A stretch of 64,000 bases of DNA from JADJGC01 sp964617645. Lineage in GTDB: Bacteria > Zixibacteria > MSB-5A5 > CAIYYT01. The position numbers and the translations under genes were made by a program. The notes below the pieces were generated by a model that had not been told where the DNA came from, made no database searches, and saw nothing but the letters and a program-made list of their open reading frames with translations. This document shows, piece after piece, positions 52,974 to 61,732 of this stretch. How positions within the stretch are numbered: the stretch's first letter is position 1; each line of letters begins with the position of its first letter. The stretch is from positions 186,001 to 250,000 of the forward strand of contig CAZTYE010000003.1 of NCBI GenBank assembly GCA_964617645.1. Reading direction: 5' to 3'.

Positions 52974-53177
52974 CTATTCTTCTTCCGTCATGCGCATGCC
53001 AATGAGAACGCCGAACAATCCGCCGAGAACCGTCGTCGCCACCGGCGACGAAAAGATACCTCAGGTGTTGTAGCAGCCAATGAAGTGATAATAGGCGTAG
53101 CCCGCGATCGCGAGCACCGCGCCGGAAGCGGCGATAATCGAGTATTTCTTCATATTGTCATCATCGGCTTGCGCCAT
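52974..53177 (-). CDS. Small membrane selenoprotein candidate with in-frame TGA (DUF6132-like)
   Basis: 67 codons from ATG (53177; a second ATG at 53153 gives MKKYSII and may be the real start) to TAG (52974-52976), interrupted once by TGA at 53061-53063. Read through, it gives MKKYSIIAASGAVLAIAGYA, YYHFIGCYNT, U at position 39, then GIFSSPVATTVLGGLFGVLI and GMRMTEEE: two membrane helices around a Cys-x3-Sec pair. This resembles small two-helix proteins of the DUF6132 type, remembered as GYxYYHFxGCxxGTCPITSNP, with the TGA where the second Cys sits. An 8-bp hairpin with GGU loop starts 9-10 nt after the TGA. TATATT lies at 53182-53187. The alternative is a nonsense-mutated pseudogene, but the frame is otherwise clean on both sides. 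The function of the family is unknown. Confidence 0.65.
53033..53063 (-). promoter_or_regulatory. Candidate bacterial SECIS element
   Basis: On the minus strand TGA (53063-53061), spacer GGTATCTTTT, then stem CGTCGCC (53050-53044), loop GGT (53043-53041), stem GGCGACG (53040-53034), extendable by one T-A pair. The apical loop begins 18 nt after the TGA and starts with G. Known bacterial SECIS elements are short stem-loops just 3' of the UGA, with a G at the start of a small apical loop about 16-37 nt away. The hairpin lies within the coding frame, as expected. Confidence 0.6.
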
Positions 53178-53286
53178 GCCAAATATAAGCGAAATCGGCG
53201 TCGGCGCAACGGCGTCGAGAGTTCTCGGCAGAAGCGACCTTCAGTCGGGGCTGGCAGGGGTCTATCACGACCCAACCAATGAACTC

Positions 53287-55371
53287 CTACTCTTCGTCTT
53301 GGCGCAGCTTCTCCAGAATCGAGAAATCCTCCAGCGTCGTCGTGTCGCCGGTGACGACATTGCCATGGGCGATTTCGCGCAGCAGGCGGCGCATGATTTT
53401 GCCGGAGCGCGTTTTGGGAAGCGCATCGGTGAATCGAATCTCATCGATCTTGGCAATGTGGCCAATTTCTTTCATCACATGATTGCGAAGCACTTCGCGG
53501 TGCTCTTCCAAGAACGCCGGTTCGCTGCTGACATTGCTCTTGAGCGTGACAAACGCCACCAGCGCGCTGCCTTTCAGGTCATCCGGTCGCGCGACGACGG
53601 CCGATTCGGCTACTGTCTTGTGCGAAACGAGCGCGCTCTCGACCTCGGCAGTTCCGAGGCGATGGCCACTGATGTTGACGACATCGTCGATGCGTCCCAT
53701 TACCCAGAAATAGCCGTCCTCGTCCTTGCGCGCGCCGTCGCCGGCGAGATAGTAACCCGGCCGAGTTTTCGTCGGCGGAAAATCGTTCCAGTACACTTCC
53801 TTAAAGCGCTGCGGATCGCCGTAGATCGTGCGCGTCATCGCCGGCCACGGATGTTTGATCACCAGCAGACCGCCTTCGTTGGGAGCGCAACTGGTGCCGT
53901 CCTTGCGCACGACATCGGCGATCACGCCGGGCAGCGGCATCGTGCACGAGCCGGGTTTCAGAGTTGTTGCGCCCGGCACCGGCGAGATCATGATCGCGCC
54001 GGTCTCGGTCTGCCACCATGTGTCGACGATCGGGCAATTCCTGCCGCCGATCAACGTGTGATACCACATCCAGGCTTCGGGATTGATCGGCTCGCCGACC
54101 GATCCGAGCAGCCGCAGCGACGATATGTCGTGCGCAATCGGGTACTGCTCGCCAGCGCGCATGAATCCGCGGATCGCCGTTGGCGCGGTGTAATAGACAG
54201 TGACGCGGTGTCGCTTGAGCATGTCCCAAATACGATCCGGCGCCGGATAATTCGGCGCGCCTTCGTAGATAAACACCGAAGCGCCGTTCGCCAGAGGACC
54301 GTAGACGACATAGCTGTGCCCAGTCACCCAGCCGATATCGGCCATGCAGAAATAGAGATCCTCCTCGCGGATATCGAACACCAGCTTGAAGGTGTACGCG
54401 ACCTGCGTGAGGTAGCCGCCGGTGGTGTGAAGAATCCCTTTCGGTTTGGCGGTTGAACCGGAGGTATACAGAATGAACAGCGGGTGCTCGGCGTCGAGCG
54501 GCTCGGCGACACAGGGCGACATCGGCACTTGCATCCGCTCGTGCCACCAATGATCGCGGCCGATCTGCATGTTGACTTCGTTGCCGACTCTATGATAGAC
54601 GACGACATTCTGCACCGTCGGCGCGTCTTGCAAGGATAGATCGACATTGTCCTTAAGCGGGATCACCGCGCCGCGTCGGTAGGCGCCATCCTGCGTGATC
54701 ACGGCGACGGCCTTGGAGTCGTTGATCCGTTCGCGCAGCGCTTCCGCCGAGAACCCGCCGAACACGACGTTGTGCGTTGCGCCGATGCGCGCGCAAGCGA
54801 GCATCGCGATCACGGCCTCCGGCACCATGCCCATATAGATCGCGACGACATCGCCGGGCTTCACACCAAGCGACTTGAGCACGGTCGAGAACTTGCAGAC
54901 TTCACCGAGCAGTTGCTGATAGGTCAGTGTGCGCGTCTCGCCGTTTTCGGCCTCCCAGACGATGGCCGCCTTGTTGCGTCGCCAAGTCGCGACATGGCGG
55001 TCGAGACAGTTATACGAGATATTGATCTTGCCGCCGACAAACCACTGTGCGAACGGGTGCTTCCAGACCAACGGCTTCTTCCACGGCTTGAACCACAGGA
55101 GTTCGCGCGCCTGTTTTTCCCAAAACGCCACCGGATTACGCGCCGCGTCCGCCTGCAATTTCGTCAGTTGCGCCATTGACTTGACATGCGCCTTGGCCGC
55201 GAAATCTTTCGGCGGCGGAAACAGGCGGTCTTCATGCTGCACCGATAAAATGCTGTCGGCGGCGGGAACATTACTTGATCGCGTTTGGCGTTTGCTCGCG
55301 GACTTTTTGGCCGGTTTCGATTTCGTTTTCGTTGAAGCGGCGGGCCGCTTCGCGCGGGATTGGGAAACCAT
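53287..55371 (-). CDS. acs: Acetyl-CoA synthetase (AMP-forming)
   Basis: A 694-residue cytosolic enzyme making acetyl-CoA from acetate, ATP and CoA. The ANL-family core is intact: FILYTSGSTAKPKGILHTTG, YFCMADIGWVTGHSYVVYGP, VDTWWQTETGAIMISPVPGA, the hinge YLAGDGARKDEDGYFWVMGR and the catalytic/acetylated Lys658 in PKTRSGKIMRR. It carries an unusual Lys/Arg/Ser-rich N-terminal extension of about 40 residues (RAKRPAASTKTKSKPAKKSA) before the first conserved segment. The ATG at 55371 has GGAGAG upstream, so the extension is probably real. Divergent from the restriction-methylation gene. Confidence 0.95.
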   Translation of the reverse strand: MVSQSRAKRPAASTKTKSKPAKKSASKRQTRSSNVPAADSILSVQHEDRLFPPPKDFAAKAHVKSMAQLTKLQADAARNPVAFWEKQARELLWFKPWKKPLVWKHPFAQWFVGGKINISYNCLDRHVATWRRNKAAIVWEAENGETRTLTYQQLLGEVCKFSTVLKSLGVKPGDVVAIYMGMVPEAVIAMLACARIGATHNVVFGGFSAEALRERINDSKAVAVITQDGAYRRGAVIPLKDNVDLSLQDAPTVQNVVVYHRVGNEVNMQIGRDHWWHERMQVPMSPCVAEPLDAEHPLFILYTSGSTAKPKGILHTTGGYLTQVAYTFKLVFDIREEDLYFCMADIGWVTGHSYVVYGPLANGASVFIYEGAPNYPAPDRIWDMLKRHRVTVYYTAPTAIRGFMRAGEQYPIAHDISSLRLLGSVGEPINPEAWMWYHTLIGGRNCPIVDTWWQTETGAIMISPVPGATTLKPGSCTMPLPGVIADVVRKDGTSCAPNEGGLLVIKHPWPAMTRTIYGDPQRFKEVYWNDFPPTKTRPGYYLAGDGARKDEDGYFWVMGRIDDVVNISGHRLGTAEVESALVSHKTVAESAVVARPDDLKGSALVAFVTLKSNVSSEPAFLEEHREVLRNHVMKEIGHIAKIDEIRFTDALPKTRSGKIMRRLLREIAHGNVVTGDTTTLEDFSILEKLRQDEE

Positions 55372-55545
55372 GTATCTCTCCAGAATAATAGATCGCTATA
55401 GTCAATAGTACGCTGCTGCTGCCCGTGAAGATGGACTTCTCTGCCGACTGACACAAGGGGAAAGTGGGAAGCAATTCTGGTTGACTACCGAGAGAATTTC
55501 GTCGAATATTATTCCTATTGTCATCGCCTTTAAGGGCAACGGATC

Positions 55546-58500
55546 ATGCCACGATTAAAACTTAAGCCTACGCACAAGGCCGTAAAAGAATATTACGAGG
55601 CGCTCGCCAAATTCGAGCGACTGGGGATCAAACATGAAGGGGCGGTCCGTTCCGCTTTCCAGACTCTACTTCAGTCGTGCAGTCGCCAGTTCAAGCTGAC
55701 AGTAACCCCCGAATACCAGCGCAAGGTCAACGGCGGCGGTCGAATCAGCGTCGATGCCGCTCTGTTGGACAGTTACAATTATCCTTACGGCTATTGGGAG
55801 GCCAAGGACAGTCAAGACGAATTGACCAAAGAGGTTAAGGTCAAATTCGAGAAGGGATACCCGCGCAACAATATTCTCTTTCAGGAACCGCGGCGCGCTA
55901 TCCTCTATCAGAATGGCAAACTTGTCGTTGATGAATCGATCCAGCAGGCGGAGAAGCTGGTTCGCGTTTTGGAGCTCTTCTTCGACTACGCGGCCCCCGA
56001 GTATGCCTCGTTTGAAGACGCGATCAAAGATTTCAAAGAGCAAATTTCCGAACATGCGCAAAGACTCAAAGCGTTGATTGAGGGCGAGCAGAAGACGAAC
56101 AAGCAGTTCAGCGAGGCGTTTGCTTCATTCATCGAACTTTGTCGCCAGTCGATCAATCCCAACTTGTCGACTGACGCCGTCGAGGAAATGCTATTACAGC
56201 ACATAATGACCGAGCGAATCTTTCGCCGCGTGTTCAACAATCCGGATTTTGTCAAGCGGAACGTAATCGCCGCCGAAATCGAGAAAGTCATTGCCGCCTT
56301 GACCTCGAAGGCCTTTAATCGCGACGCGTTTCTACAGCCGCTCGATCATTATTATACGGCCATCGAAAAGTCGGCCAGCGGCATCGACGATTTTCAGCAG
56401 AAACAGAAATTCCTCAATACCGTCTACGAGAAGTTTTTCCAGGGTTTCTCGGTGAAAGTCGCCGACACGCACGGCATTGTCTATACGCCGCCGCAGATCG
56501 TCGAGTTTATGGTCAACAGCGTTGAGGAGATTCTTGAGACGGAGTTCGGCCGCTCCTTGTCCGATAAGAACGTGCACATTCTCGACCCGTTTGTCGGGAC
56601 CGGGAACTTCATCGTCCACGTCATGCAGAAGATCAAACCTTCAGCTCTGACGCACAAGTACCGCCACGAACTTCACTGCAATGAAATCATGCTGCTGCCC
56701 TACTACATCGCGGCCATGAACATTGAGCACGAATTTTACGAGCGCACCGGCGCGTATGAGCCGTTCGAAGGAATTTGTTTGGTGGATACGTTTGACTTGG
56801 CCGAGAAGAGGCAAACGGAGTTGTTCAATACAGTCAATAAGCAGCGCGTCCTCAGGCAGAAGGAATGTCCGATATTTGTGGTGATCGGTAACCCGCCATA
56901 TAACGCTGGCCAAGTTAACGAGAACGACGACAACAAGAATCGGTCATATCCCGCTGTTGATGAACGGATTAGGGTGACATACAAGAAATCTTCCAAAGCA
57001 AAGCTTCTCCGCAAATTGGACGACCCGTATGTAAGGGCCATTCGTTGGGCAAGCGACAGAATTTCCGGCGAAGGAGTAGTCGCGTTCATCACGAATAACA
57101 GTTTCGTTGAAGAATTGTCGTTTGACGGAATGCGAGAGCACCTCGCCAAGGATTATGACAAGATTTGGATACTCAATCTCGGTGGTAATGTGCGCAAGAA
57201 TCCGAAGCTCTCAGGGACAACGCACAATGTGTTCGGAATTCAGATTGGTGTCAGCATAAACCTCCTCGTTGCCAAGAGGGGCTCGGAGTCAAAACAGAAG
57301 TCGTCAATCCACATTGCATCGACCGGCGAAGGATGGAGGCGTGAGGAGAAGTACAGGCACCTTGACTTCGGCAGATGCGTCAGCGGTCTTCAATGGAGAT
57401 CTTTCAGAGGTGATCGGAGGGCACCGTGGAATCTTGAATGTTCAAATGCGGAGTTCCACGAGTTCCTCCCACTTCTAGATAAGATGTCAACCTCAAAGGA
57501 GAAGCCACGCTCAATATTCGCGGAAGGATCTTTGGGTGTTTCGTCGAACCGCGACACTACCGCCTTCGACTTCAATCGTGAAGCACTTTGGATCAAGTTG
57601 AAGAGCTTTGAAACTAGTTACAACGAAGAGGTGGACAGGTATCATAGACTTGCAGTGAAGCCGGATCCGGACTTGTTCGTTCGCTACGATGCTATTAAGT
57701 GGAGTGATACTCTCAAGCGGCACTTGGCATCATATCATAAGTTGGCCGTAGATTCGCTGAGAATCGCGCAAGCGCAATACAGACCTTTCGTTCGCAACTT
57801 CGTTTACCTTTCCGACATTGTACTCGATAGACCTGCCAAGTTCTCTGCATGGAGGACGAACGACGATGAGTCAGCTGCGAACATCGTTTTGTGTGTTACG
57901 GGTGCGGGTAGTTTCAGACCTTTTCACACACTCGCAACTAAGGCCGTTGCTTGCCTCGACTCCCTAGATAAGACGAACTGTCTTCCGCTTTTCACACTTG
58001 CCAGCTCGGGCTCATCGCGCCGCGACAACATCACCGACTGGGCGCTCAACGAATTTCGCACAAAGTACGACGACAAGAAGATCACCAAATGGGATATCTT
58101 CTATTACGTCTACGGCGTCTTGCACCACCCCGAATATCGACGGCGTTTCGCAGCTAATCTGCGTCGCGAATTGCCGCGCATTCCGTTAGCCCCCGACTTC
58201 TGGGACTTCTCCGCGGCGGGAAAGCGGCTGGCCGAAATCCACACCGACTATGAACAGCAGCCGGAGTATCTTCTGGAGCAAATTGAAAATCGCGAAGTCA
58301 AAATTAACTGGCGCGTCGAACGCATGAAACTGTCGAAAGACAAACGATCATTGATCTACAACGATTTCCTCACCCTGAGCGGCATTCCTATCGAGTGCTT
58401 TGATTACTGCCTCGGCAACCGCTCGGCTCTGGACTGGGTGATCGATCAGTATCGCGTCAAGACCGACAAGCGCAGCGGAATCGTCTCCGACCCAAACCGG

Positions 58501-58620
58501 CCCGATGATCCGCAGTACATCGTGCGCTTAATCGGTCAAGTGATCACGGTGAGCATGGAAACTCTGAAGATCGTGAGCGCGTTGCCCGACTTGGGCCTGA
58601 AACCTGAGAACAGGAAATGA
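55546..58620 (+). CDS. Single-chain nuclease/N6-adenine methyltransferase (type ISP/IIG-like)
   Basis: A 1,024-residue protein. N-terminal PD-(D/E)xK-like nuclease site: Asp70 in RISVDAALLDSYNYPYGYWE, Glu85 and Lys87 in WEAKD. A helical coupler follows. The methyltransferase has motif I DPFVGTGNF (347-355) and motif IV NPPY (449-452), preceded by VYTPPQIVEFMVNSVEEIL. The C-terminal ~450 residues probably form the target-recognition domain (LAVDSLRIAQAQYRPFVRNF; KWDIFYYVYGVLHHPEYRRR). This is the type ISP/IIG layout in which one chain cuts and methylates; the helicase of full ISP enzymes is absent. No helper gene is nearby. It is flanked by palindromic repeats, suggesting mobility. Activity is inferred. 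Confidence 0.8.
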   Translation: MPRLKLKPTHKAVKEYYEALAKFERLGIKHEGAVRSAFQTLLQSCSRQFKLTVTPEYQRKVNGGGRISVDAALLDSYNYPYGYWEAKDSQDELTKEVKVKFEKGYPRNNILFQEPRRAILYQNGKLVVDESIQQAEKLVRVLELFFDYAAPEYASFEDAIKDFKEQISEHAQRLKALIEGEQKTNKQFSEAFASFIELCRQSINPNLSTDAVEEMLLQHIMTERIFRRVFNNPDFVKRNVIAAEIEKVIAALTSKAFNRDAFLQPLDHYYTAIEKSASGIDDFQQKQKFLNTVYEKFFQGFSVKVADTHGIVYTPPQIVEFMVNSVEEILETEFGRSLSDKNVHILDPFVGTGNFIVHVMQKIKPSALTHKYRHELHCNEIMLLPYYIAAMNIEHEFYERTGAYEPFEGICLVDTFDLAEKRQTELFNTVNKQRVLRQKECPIFVVIGNPPYNAGQVNENDDNKNRSYPAVDERIRVTYKKSSKAKLLRKLDDPYVRAIRWASDRISGEGVVAFITNNSFVEELSFDGMREHLAKDYDKIWILNLGGNVRKNPKLSGTTHNVFGIQIGVSINLLVAKRGSESKQKSSIHIASTGEGWRREEKYRHLDFGRCVSGLQWRSFRGDRRAPWNLECSNAEFHEFLPLLDKMSTSKEKPRSIFAEGSLGVSSNRDTTAFDFNREALWIKLKSFETSYNEEVDRYHRLAVKPDPDLFVRYDAIKWSDTLKRHLASYHKLAVDSLRIAQAQYRPFVRNFVYLSDIVLDRPAKFSAWRTNDDESAANIVLCVTGAGSFRPFHTLATKAVACLDSLDKTNCLPLFTLASSGSSRRDNITDWALNEFRTKYDDKKITKWDIFYYVYGVLHHPEYRRRFAANLRRELPRIPLAPDFWDFSAAGKRLAEIHTDYEQQPEYLLEQIENREVKINWRVERMKLSKDKRSLIYNDFLTLSGIPIECFDYCLGNRSALDWVIDQYRVKTDKRSGIVSDPNRPDDPQYIVRLIGQVITVSMETLKIVSALPDLGLKPENRK

Positions 58621-58621
58621 T

Positions 58622-58800
58622 GTCGGGCTTCGCGTTCTTCGGCCACGGTTGATCACCGGGAGCCCGACTTAAACAGCTCTGTACGTCGGAACCCCGCCAA
58701 GTTGCTTCGGCGAATCGTAATGCTCCCATCGGGGGTTCCGACCTACGGTTGCTGCGATCGGTGGATGGTCGTCCAAGGTCGCGACTGAAGTCGCTCCTAC
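58622..58800. repeat. Cluster of inverted repeats downstream of the methyltransferase gene
   Basis: Three elements: GTCGGGCT (58622-58629) with AGCCCGAC (58661-58668); GTCGGAACCCC (58685-58695) with GGGGTTCCGAC (58732-58742); and a diverged GTCGCGACTGAAGTCGCTCC unit (58778-58800) related to the repeats at 16466 and 16616. The first could act as a weak terminator for the methyltransferase gene. Confidence 0.55.
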
Positions 58801-58838
58801 AGAAGCCCCGATTTCTTCGCCGAACCGGGTACCAACTT

Positions 58839-59360
58839 CTATGCCGGGACGGTCACAAATTCGTCGCCGGGCTGCCAGCCGCAAGGGGTGAGCTTGTCGG
58901 TCTGAAGCGCCTTAAGCGTGCGCAGCGTCTCTTCGATCGACCGGCCAACCGCATTATCGTTGACGACAATCGATTTGAGAATGCCATTGGGATCGATGAT
59001 GAACGTCCCGCGCAGGCTGAAGCCTTCATCGATCAGCACGTTGTAGGCTTTGGAAATTTCCTTGGTGATATCCGACAGCAACGGGAAACTCAACCGCTTG
59101 AAATCGCGTTCGATCCAACTCAGATGCGAAAAATGCGAATCGACCGAACAGCCGATCACTTCGGCGTCGGCATCGCGAAACGAACCGTAAGATTTGTCGA
59201 AACCGCGAATTTCGGTGGGACAAACGAATGTAAAATCGAGCGGGTAAAAGAACAGAACCACCCACTTGCCGCGATAGTTTTCCAGTTTGATCTCGGCGAA
59301 TTCTTTGTCGGCGGTGACTGCCGTGCCGGAGAAATTAGGAGCCGGTTTTCCGATTTGCAT
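58839..59360 (-). CDS. 2-Cys peroxiredoxin (AhpC/TSA family)
   Basis: A 173-residue cytosolic peroxidase that reduces H2O2 and organic peroxides. Peroxidatic Cys47 lies in LDFTFVCPTE; the resolving Cys160 is in LTPCGWQPGDEF, close to the C-terminus, giving a typical 2-Cys enzyme. Conserved Arg and folding motifs (LSFPLLSDITKEISKAYNVL, LRGTFIIDPNGILKSIVVND, GRSIEETLRTLKAL) are intact. ATG at 59360 follows GAGGAGATAAG. The thioredoxin-like lipoprotein upstream reads the same way, 97 bases away; a shared redox role is possible. Confidence 0.95.
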   Translation of the reverse strand: MQIGKPAPNFSGTAVTADKEFAEIKLENYRGKWVVLFFYPLDFTFVCPTEIRGFDKSYGSFRDADAEVIGCSVDSHFSHLSWIERDFKRLSFPLLSDITKEISKAYNVLIDEGFSLRGTFIIDPNGILKSIVVNDNAVGRSIEETLRTLKALQTDKLTPCGWQPGDEFVTVPA

Positions 59361-59457
59361 GTCTTATCTCCTCAGCGAAGCGCTTAAATTCAACGCGGGA
59401 TTGATAAGGTGACAACGCAAACCTGTCAAGCGAATCGGCAAGCTATCTGGGTCGAAA

Positions 59458-60018
59458 CTACTGAGCTAACTGCTGCTGCAACTGATCTGGGAAAACCTGA
59501 CGATGAACGTCATTCAAGTAGTCGCGGACGATACCCGACTTGCCGACCACCAAGGCGAGCGGCGCGTCGCGGACTTCATACGTAGTCGAGAACACCAGCA
59601 GCGTGTCGGCCAGAAGCGGGAAATCGATCGCGAGCTTGCGGCGATAGAAATCGGCGACGGCCACCGACGCCGGCAAAATTCCGCAGACTTGGGATTCATT
59701 AACGACACCGGCGGCGATTCGCTGCTGCCATTGGCGCACCATTGTCGAGCACTCAGCGCAGGCGGGATCGAGGAAAACAAACACCGCGCCATCATGCTGA
59801 AATGTCTCGCGCGTCGACTGTGGCTGCCCGAGCGCGGTCGTCAATCGGATGTCGGGAAAGTCCTTGCCGATGCGGAGCGGATAGCCGGCAACGGTTGCCG
59901 AAGATTCGGTGGCGGGAGTTTCCGATTTGATTGCCGGGGTCTCTTTGCGGTCGCTCGGGGAGCAGGCGAAGTAGAGCAGTGCTGCTATAGCGAGTAACGT
60001 GAGTCGTGCGAGCCTCAT
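59458..60018 (-). CDS. Redoxin-domain lipoprotein
   Basis: A 186-residue protein with a lipoprotein signal (LARLTLLAIAALLYFAC, lipidated Cys in FAC). After a Thr/Ser-rich linker the thioredoxin-like fold starts at GKDFPDIRLTTALGQPQSTR; the redox site is CAEC in FVFLDPACAECSTMVRQWQQ, a CxxC like that of TlpA/redoxin proteins. The C-terminal strands (APLALVVGKSGIVRDYLNDV) complete the fold. Probably a periplasmic thiol oxidoreductase for cytochrome or envelope protein maturation. ATG at 60018 with AAGGTG upstream. Confidence 0.8.
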   Translation of the reverse strand: MRLARLTLLAIAALLYFACSPSDRKETPAIKSETPATESSATVAGYPLRIGKDFPDIRLTTALGQPQSTRETFQHDGAVFVFLDPACAECSTMVRQWQQRIAAGVVNESQVCGILPASVAVADFYRRKLAIDFPLLADTLLVFSTTYEVRDAPLALVVGKSGIVRDYLNDVHRQVFPDQLQQQLAQ

Positions 60019-60061
60019 GTCTTTTCACCTTAAACGTCGGGTTTCGCGCTTCTCCCGCATC

Positions 60062-60141
60062 TGTCATTCTGAGCGCAGCGAAGAATCCGTTTGCCCTTGT
60101 GTCGCAACAAGAACAAACCCTTCGCTTCGCTCAGGATGACA
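60062..60141. repeat. Dispersed TGTCA palindrome, copy 4
   Basis: TGTCATTCTGAGCGCAGCGA and AAGAATCCGTTT on the left; CCTTCGCTTCGCTCAGGATGACA on the right, described here by its ends only. The best preserved copy in the window, lying between the redoxin and rtcA genes. Confidence 0.75.
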
Positions 60142-60207
60142 ATGGAACCGGCTCCTTCAACAGTCCAGTTCGCAAGGATAACGAAGCAAACAACGATTGA
60201 GTCAATC

Positions 60208-61314
60208 TTACGGCACAGCAGTCGCGGCTTCCGGAGCCGGAGCCTGCTCGGTCGGTTCGGGCGCCGGTTCAATCATAAGTGTGCCGGGTAATCCCATCGG
60301 CCCCGATAGACGATAGCTGATCGGGACGAATTTCTTGGTGACCCAGAGATTCGTCTTGAGATGATTCGTGATCTTTGAGACGTTCATCACCACCCTTTCG
60401 CCGGTCAGGGCGACGAAGGGAATCAGTTGATCCGCTAAATAGTGGTCGAGGCAAACCTGTTTGCCGAGAAAGGCCTTCAGATCGGACACGGTGGCCTCCG
60501 AGACTCTCTCCGCAGGAACACCTTTCTCACCCAAGGTCGAAAAACCGGCGCGGACATTGTCGAACTCGGCGGTCAAAAAGACGATTGTCCCCTTACCGGA
60601 AGCTTGCACTTCGCTGGCGCGCACCTGCGCTTGAATCTCGGCCGCCTTGAGCATCTTGAGCGTGGCCTTGAATTGACGATCCTTAACGCCGCCACCGACG
60701 TTCGTGACTACCGACATCCCGTAAACGCGATGCAGTTTACCACGCTCGGCGAATTGACGCGCGCGCATTTTGTCGATCGGACGAATCTTGCAGGTGATTT
60801 CGCCGCCGCCTTCGGGATACCAACCCCAGCGATTGATCTTCATGAAAGTCTGACAGCCCATCATGCCGAGAACCGGCAGGAATACCTGCTTGAGATAGGT
60901 TGCCGGCGGCGACCACGGCACGTGTGTGCCGCCTTTGACGGTGATGAACGATTCATTCTTCGCATACAGCAGCGGCAACAGGACCGTCTGCAAGACCAGC
61001 GTGGCGGCGCCCGCCGATTTTTTGCTTTCGGCGACATCCCAGGTGTACTTGCCGGAACGGATCTTCCCGGGGATAAACGTCAGGCGTTCGGAGTTGATCT
61101 CGCCGCCTTCGACGGTCGCGTCACAAATCTGCTGACAAGCTTTGACCGCTGTCAGATGCTGCGGCATCAGGCCCGGGAACTTCCGATTCTTGCGGATATT
61201 GGTGACTTCGACTGGTCGACCAAGCAAAGTCGAAAGCGCCAGCGAAGTGCGCAGAATTTGTCCGCCGCCTTCGCCAAAACTGCCGTCAACCCGTAGAAAC
61301 GTTGGTTCAGCCAT
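60208..61314 (-). CDS. rtcA: RNA 3'-terminal phosphate cyclase
   Basis: A 368-residue RtcA, slightly longer than usual because of a Pro/Ala-rich tail (EPAPEPTEQAPAPEAATAVP). It converts RNA 3'-phosphates to 2',3'-cyclic phosphates with ATP. The start of the fold is LRVDGSFGEGGGQILRTSLA, followed by RKNRKFPGLMPQHLTAV; the nucleophilic His lies in CLDHYLADQLIPF. ATG at 61314 is preferred over GTG at 61320. RtcB and RtcR, its usual partners, are not in the window. Confidence 0.93.
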   Translation of the reverse strand: MAEPTFLRVDGSFGEGGGQILRTSLALSTLLGRPVEVTNIRKNRKFPGLMPQHLTAVKACQQICDATVEGGEINSERLTFIPGKIRSGKYTWDVAESKKSAGAATLVLQTVLLPLLYAKNESFITVKGGTHVPWSPPATYLKQVFLPVLGMMGCQTFMKINRWGWYPEGGGEITCKIRPIDKMRARQFAERGKLHRVYGMSVVTNVGGGVKDRQFKATLKMLKAAEIQAQVRASEVQASGKGTIVFLTAEFDNVRAGFSTLGEKGVPAERVSEATVSDLKAFLGKQVCLDHYLADQLIPFVALTGERVVMNVSKITNHLKTNLWVTKKFVPISYRLSGPMGLPGTLMIEPAPEPTEQAPAPEAATAVP

Positions 61315-61405
61315 AATCACTCGCGCAGAACTTACGGCGACTGCGCACGATAATCAAGGCAAAAAGGGCTTGATCCAGACCATGTCTACATGTTACTGAT
61401 TGAGC

Positions 61406-61732
61406 ATGAAAAATCGATTTATCTTGTCAATGCTCATGTTCAACGCGCTGCTTTCCGTCTTGAGTTGCGGACGAGAGCGCGTAGTGCTCGAGCGATTTAG
61501 TTTTGTCGCTACCGACACAAGTTCGGTGTTTCAACAAACGCACGAGCGCTTCCTGGTCGAGTACGACAGCTCGGCAATGGGTGTGTTCGTCAAGAGCATC
61601 GACGGGAAAGCGAGCACTAAGACGGCGTACTGGCTGTTTTTCGTCAACAGTCAACCGGCAAAGGCTGGAAGCCATGCCCTTTATCCGGCAATCGGCGACA
61701 CGATTGAGTGGCGACTGATTTCAGGGTACTAA
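61406..61732 (+). CDS. DUF4430-like lipoprotein
   Basis: A 108-residue protein starting ATG at 61406 (an upstream TTG at 61400 is possible; neither has a clear ribosome-binding site). Signal FILSMLMFNALLSVLSC, lipidated at LSC. The C-terminal part, KTAYWLFFVNSQPAKAGSHA then LYPAIGDTIEWRLI, matches the DUF4430 strand-turn motif also found in transcobalamin-type proteins (YWxxxVNG...GDxIEWR). It may bind a small ligand at the cell surface. It overlaps lgt convergently by 12 bases, which is fitting but probably coincidental for a lipoprotein. Confidence 0.7.
   Translation: MKNRFILSMLMFNALLSVLSCGRERVVLERFSFVATDTSSVFQQTHERFLVEYDSSAMGVFVKSIDGKASTKTAYWLFFVNSQPAKAGSHALYPAIGDTIEWRLISGY

Noticed and set aside
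53061..53063. TGA read as the end of a 38-residue protein
   Set aside because: The sequence beyond it continues as a normal second membrane helix to a TAG three bases before FmdB, so a plain stop is less likely than readthrough or a recent mutation.
52875..53282. 135-codon plus-strand frame opposite the FmdB and TGA-containing genes
   Set aside because: It is the antisense of two real minus-strand genes, with no ribosome-binding site and Arg/His-rich composition.
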